NCBI GenBank assembly: GCA_948896875.1
Contig: CAQUWW010000041.1
Span: 1-22,810, forward strand
DNA: 22,810 bases
Reading direction: 5' to 3'
Origin: an uncultured Acetatifactor sp.
Lineage (GTDB): Bacteria > Bacillota > Clostridia > Lachnospirales > Lachnospiraceae
In this document: piece by piece, positions 22,637-22,810 of the stretch
Numbering within the stretch: the first letter of the stretch is position 1
Layout of the letters: the number at the start of each line of letters is the position of its first letter
Notes under the pieces: generated by a model
Told to the model about the DNA's origin: nothing
The model's input: only the letters and a program-made list of their open reading frames with translations
Database searches by the model: none
Program-made: the position numbers and the translations under genes

Positions 22637-22810
22637 TCAGCCGTGGCTGGCTTCACAGGCTGTCTCCTCAATTTTGTCAAACAGCCTCGCACAATCCAGA
22701 GTATCCCTCCATGGCATCACGGTACTCTCCTGTTTTCCCTCTCTGATGCATCGGATGACCTCCTGTATTTCATAGGTAAAGCCATTCTCCGTCTCTTCAT
22801 CCCTCAAATG
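22637..22810 (-). CDS. C-terminal end of a Gfo/Idh/MocA-type oxidoreductase (partial)
   Basis: The minus-strand frame is open from the right edge and ends at a TGA (22637-22639), giving 57 residues. The segment ENGFTYEIQEVIRCIREGK followed by QESTVMPWRDTLDCARLFDKI closely resembles the C-terminal end of NAD(P)-dependent Gfo/Idh/MocA sugar dehydrogenases, where a GFxYEIxEVxRCIRxGKxES motif is common. The NAD-binding domain and catalytic Lys would lie outside the window. The tail after this motif (EETACEASHG) is short. The call rests on the motif alone. Confidence 0.75.
   Translation of the reverse strand, partial: HLRDEETENGFTYEIQEVIRCIREGKQESTVMPWRDTLDCARLFDKIEETACEASHG

Noticed and set aside
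22507..22692. 61-codon minus-strand frame upstream of the GNAT gene
   Set aside because: It overlaps the oxidoreductase C-terminus in another frame and its Arg-rich sequence has no domain features.

Overview
The window looks like chromosomal DNA of a low-to-mid GC anaerobic Firmicute, most likely a gut Lachnospiraceae (class Clostridia). I infer this from strong AGGAGG-type ribosome binding sites, sigma-A type promoters with 16-17 bp spacers, pyruvate phosphate dikinase, an ABC-F ATPase, LytTR/DUF3021/ABC and XRE-membrane regulator cassettes, and general protein resemblance. No search was run, so the family is an inference. There are no rRNA, tRNA, CRISPR or IS genes.

Layout. 1-2246 (-): pyruvate phosphate dikinase, cut by the left edge, with its own promoter and an upstream cre-like site. 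2576-3424 (-): membrane-anchored glycerophosphodiester phosphodiesterase. 3661-6217 (+): ABC-F ATPase and PHP phosphoesterase, ending at a strong bidirectional terminator. 6279-14288 (-): a long co-directional block, read in the order pheA, DUF815-type AAA ATPase, two tandem giant palindromes, ppx, ppk1, maf, HAD phosphatase, then a small acidic protein with its own promoter. 14458-15471 (+): a membrane-anchored protein probably of the DUF5050 propeller type, divergent from pheA and sharing a palindromic promoter region. 15553-16165 (-): an orphan SmtB/ArsR-type metal sensor downstream of a decayed AAA-ATPase/DUF1703 gene tail. 16162-19046 (-): LytTR regulator, DUF3021-like membrane protein, ABC ATPase and ABC permease, with a structured leader. 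19303-20124 (-): TrmH/SpoU methyltransferase. 20364-20908 (+): an AT-rich MazE/MazF-like toxin-antitoxin pair. 20983-21774 (-): XRE regulator with two membrane segments plus a small membrane protein. 22055-22510 (-): GNAT acetyltransferase. 22637-22810 (-): C-terminal end of a Gfo/Idh/MocA-type oxidoreductase, cut by the right edge.

How the genes work together. ppx and ppk1 are adjacent and tightly spaced, giving synthesis and breakdown of polyphosphate from one transcript, followed by the house-cleaning genes maf and a HAD phosphatase. The LytTR-DUF3021-ABC cassette looks like a self-contained sensing and export module. The most unusual element is the pair of about 94-nt palindromes at 11605-11805. 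Their cores are nearly identical, while their outer arms differ by compensatory base changes, which suggests a structure under selection. The intergenic stretch 21847-22054 is AT-rich and I see no gene in it.
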